A stretch of 7,075 nt of DNA from Gemmatimonadaceae bacterium (GTDB lineage Bacteria; Gemmatimonadota; Gemmatimonadetes; Gemmatimonadales; Gemmatimonadaceae): NCBI GenBank assembly GCA_025453855.1, contig JALOPO010000080.1, positions 1 to 7,075 on the forward strand, written 5' to 3'. Numbering within the stretch: the first letter of the stretch is position 1; each line of letters opens with the position of its first letter. Positions 5,993 through 7,075 of this stretch are shown piece after piece. Below the pieces are notes generated by a model. It was given only the letters and a program-made list of their open reading frames with translations. It ran no database searches and was not told where the DNA came from. The translations under genes and the position numbers were made by a program.

Positions 5993-6726
5993 GCGTGCAG
6001 GTGCGCAAGCAGGGTGGGAACGGGAAGTTCCTCGGGCTCCTCGCGGTGGTGGGGCTCGCCGGGGCCGCCTTCATCGGCTACACGGTGACCAACAAGCCGC
6101 CCGCCCCGCCGCCGGTGATGCCGGTGCCGGGCGACACGCTGCTCGCGAAGCAGGCCCGCGGCTACACCGTCGGCAAGGCCGATGCGCCGGTGGAGGTCTG
6201 GGAGTTCGCCGACTTCGAGTGCCCGACCTGCGGTCGTGTGGGCGTGCTGATGGAGCCGGACATCCGCAAGAACTACATCGAGACGGGGAAGATCCGCTTC
6301 ACCTTCTACGACTACCCGCTCGTGAACGCGCACCCGAACACGATGCCGGCGCACAACGCCGCCGCGTGCGCCGACGACCAGGGGAAGTTCTGGCCGCTGC
6401 ACGACCGGCTGCTCGAGGGGCAGGCGGAGTGGAACGGCATGGTGACGAAGTCGCCGCGCAAGGTGATCGCCGGCTATGCCGAGCAGCTCGGCCTCGACAT
6501 GGGCAAGTGGAACGCGTGCATGGACGCGAGCACGCACGAGGGGCGCATCCGCGCGAACTACGCGTTCGGGCTGACGCAGCAGGTTGCCGGGACACCCACC
6601 TTCTACGTCGACGGCCGCGCCGTCCCGGGCGTGCCGTCGTACGACCAGCTCGCGCGCATCATCGAGGACGCGATCGCCGCCAGGCAGAACGCCGCGCGCC
6701 CGATCCCGTCGGCGGCGACGCAGTGA
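5989..6726 (+). CDS. Membrane-anchored DsbA-family thiol oxidoreductase
   Basis: The protein has 245 residues and starts at a GTG overlapping the previous stop. Residues 1-12 are basic, 14-33 form a single uncleaved membrane anchor, and 36-47 are a Pro-rich linker, placing the catalytic domain outside the cytoplasm. The thioredoxin-fold domain with helical insert (DsbA / Thioredoxin_4 type) begins at about residue 57: VEVWEFADFECPTCGR (68-83) carries the redox C78-P79-T80-C81, and GTPTFYVDGRAVPG (201-214) carries the cis-Pro P203. Two further Cys, C127 (NAAACADDQGKFW) and C177 (WNACMDA), occupy places often conserved in this group. It likely forms or reshuffles disulfides in exported proteins. 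A CPTC pair is not diagnostic of oxidase versus isomerase. No VKOR or DsbB partner gene lies in the window. Length and motif order are complete; the physiological substrate is unknown. Confidence 0.95.
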   Translation: MSVQVRKQGGNGKFLGLLAVVGLAGAAFIGYTVTNKPPAPPPVMPVPGDTLLAKQARGYTVGKADAPVEVWEFADFECPTCGRVGVLMEPDIRKNYIETGKIRFTFYDYPLVNAHPNTMPAHNAAACADDQGKFWPLHDRLLEGQAEWNGMVTKSPRKVIAGYAEQLGLDMGKWNACMDASTHEGRIRANYAFGLTQQVAGTPTFYVDGRAVPGVPSYDQLARIIEDAIAARQNAARPIPSAATQ

Positions 6727-6731
6727 GTCAG

Positions 6732-6757
6732 GCTCGTTCGGTGTGCGTCGCACGAGC
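6732..6757 (+). terminator. Weak hairpin just after the DsbA-like gene
   Basis: gctcgt (6732-6737) pairs with acgagc (6752-6757). Inside it, after one mismatch, cgg pairs with tcg using one wobble. It begins 5 bases after the stop codon. No T-tract follows. It may end the operon, but the stronger hairpin at 6912-6945 is a better terminator structure. Confidence 0.35.
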
Positions 6758-6823
6758 ATCGGTGCGGGGCAACTGCCGGTTGGAGAGCAGGGCACTGCAG
6801 CGACAGGCAGGGGACGGCAGGAC

Positions 6824-6880
6824 TGATCGCTGATCGCACGGGCGTGACGATCGATCGCCGTGTCCTGCGATGGTGGATCA
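6824..6880. repeat. Internal stem-loop of the nested repeat
   Basis: tgatc (6824-6828) pairs with gatca (6876-6880). After a 4x4 internal loop, atcgca (6833-6838) pairs with tgcgat (6866-6871). Inside that, cgggcg (6839-6844) can pair with cgccg (6856-6860) with one bulged base. The separation of helices by a symmetric internal loop is RNA-like, but it is unsupported by any covariation data. Confidence 0.5.
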
Positions 6881-6911
6881 CTTGATGTGATTCTGCGCCT
6901 GCCGCAATGAC

Positions 6912-6945
6912 AGCGGGGCGATGGGCAACCGCCCATCGCCCCGCT
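6912..6945. terminator. Perfect 15-bp GC-rich hairpin, terminator-like
   Basis: agcggggcgatgggc (6912-6926) and gcccatcgccccgct (6931-6945) pair perfectly around an aacc loop. A second small hairpin, ctcctc-attc-gaggag (6944-6959), overlaps it by two bases. No T-tract follows on either strand. It may terminate readthrough from the DsbA-like operon, transcription from a gene beyond the right edge on the minus strand, or both. Confidence 0.65.
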
Positions 6946-7075
6946 CCTCATTCGAGGAGACTGCCCTGCCGTCCCCTGCTCTGCCTGCAGCTTCCTGCCG
7001 TACCACGCTGTGCAAGGCCACGATCCCGCATGACGCGCTCCGGCGAGCGCGCGAGGATCAGCGCCGGCGTCCGGC

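Larger units (their letters stand above)
6787..6998. repeat. Long nested imperfect inverted repeat
   Basis: The arm 6795-6820 and the reverse complement of 6966-6990 share ctgcag at one end and a perfect 13-bp caggggacggcag / ctgccgtcccctg (6808-6820 with 6966-6978) at the other. They are separated by an unmatched 6-7 bases. A further gcagg (6787-6791) pairs with cctgc (6994-6998). The 145-base interior holds two independent stem-loops, so the whole could fold as a multi-branch structure. It shares no obvious sequence with the 2696-2857 palindrome. It may be an intergenic repeat family, a structured RNA or a decayed mobile element. Confidence 0.75.
6727..7075. other. 349-bp edge region without a confident gene, rich in inverted repeats
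   Basis: No convincing coding region was found here. The sequence is less uniformly GC-rich than the genes (for example gatcacttgatgtgattct at 6875-6893) and is packed with complementary segments: the outer arms 6787-6820 / 6966-6998, a stem at 6824-6880 and hairpins at 6912-6945 and 6944-6959. The outer arms are built from degenerate ggcag (left) and ctgcc (right) words. Two possible gene edges at the right end are too short to call: a minus-strand frame ending at 6948 and a plus-strand ATG at 7030. Confidence 0.6.

Noticed and set aside
4560..6074. 504-codon minus-strand open frame
   Set aside because: It is out of frame with the hydrolase, overlaps three supported genes, and is Arg/Pro/Ala low complexity.
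1..7075. CRISPR array, tRNA or rRNA
   Set aside because: No regularly spaced direct repeats, no tRNA-like cloverleaf with a CCA end, and no recognised rRNA segments were found by eye.

Overview
This is a very GC-rich window (C and G dominate the third codon positions) holding eight protein-coding genes and several strong inverted repeats. No RNA gene, insertion sequence or CRISPR array was recognised. A signal-peptide protein that looks like a small outer-membrane barrel, a membrane-anchored DsbA-like thiol oxidoreductase and frequent GTG starts with 4-base GTGA overlaps suggest a high-GC Gram-negative bacterium. Gemmatimonadota is my best guess from style alone, but no marker gene proves it.

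Left part (1-2697). A minus-strand gene encodes a multi-spanning membrane protein with a large soluble C-terminal domain, possibly a degenerate TIM-barrel. Diverging from it across about 118 bp is a plus-strand pair: a CDP-alcohol phosphatidyltransferase with a perfect active-site signature, and a translationally coupled small secreted barrel-like protein.

Middle (2696-4090). A 162-bp imperfect palindrome with 19-bp perfect ends begins inside the stop codon of the barrel gene. It is followed by a gene for an unrecognised alpha-helical protein with a long Ala/Pro-rich tail. A 10-bp GC hairpin lies between this gene and the convergent genes to its right.

Right part (4142-6726). On the minus strand, an alpha/beta-hydrolase with an aspartate nucleophile but no catalytic histidine is followed, 33 bp later, by a small protein with an acidic tail. 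Diverging from the hydrolase is a plus-strand pair: a 100-residue coiled-coil protein overlapping by 4 bp a membrane-anchored DsbA-family protein (CPTC active site).

Right edge (6727-7075). A 349-bp stretch with no confident gene is unusually rich in nested inverted repeats, including a perfect 15-bp hairpin. The most interesting items are the two palindromic intergenic elements (one with a wobble pattern that favours a minus-strand RNA) and the histidine-less hydrolase. No complete new defence or mobile system is evident.
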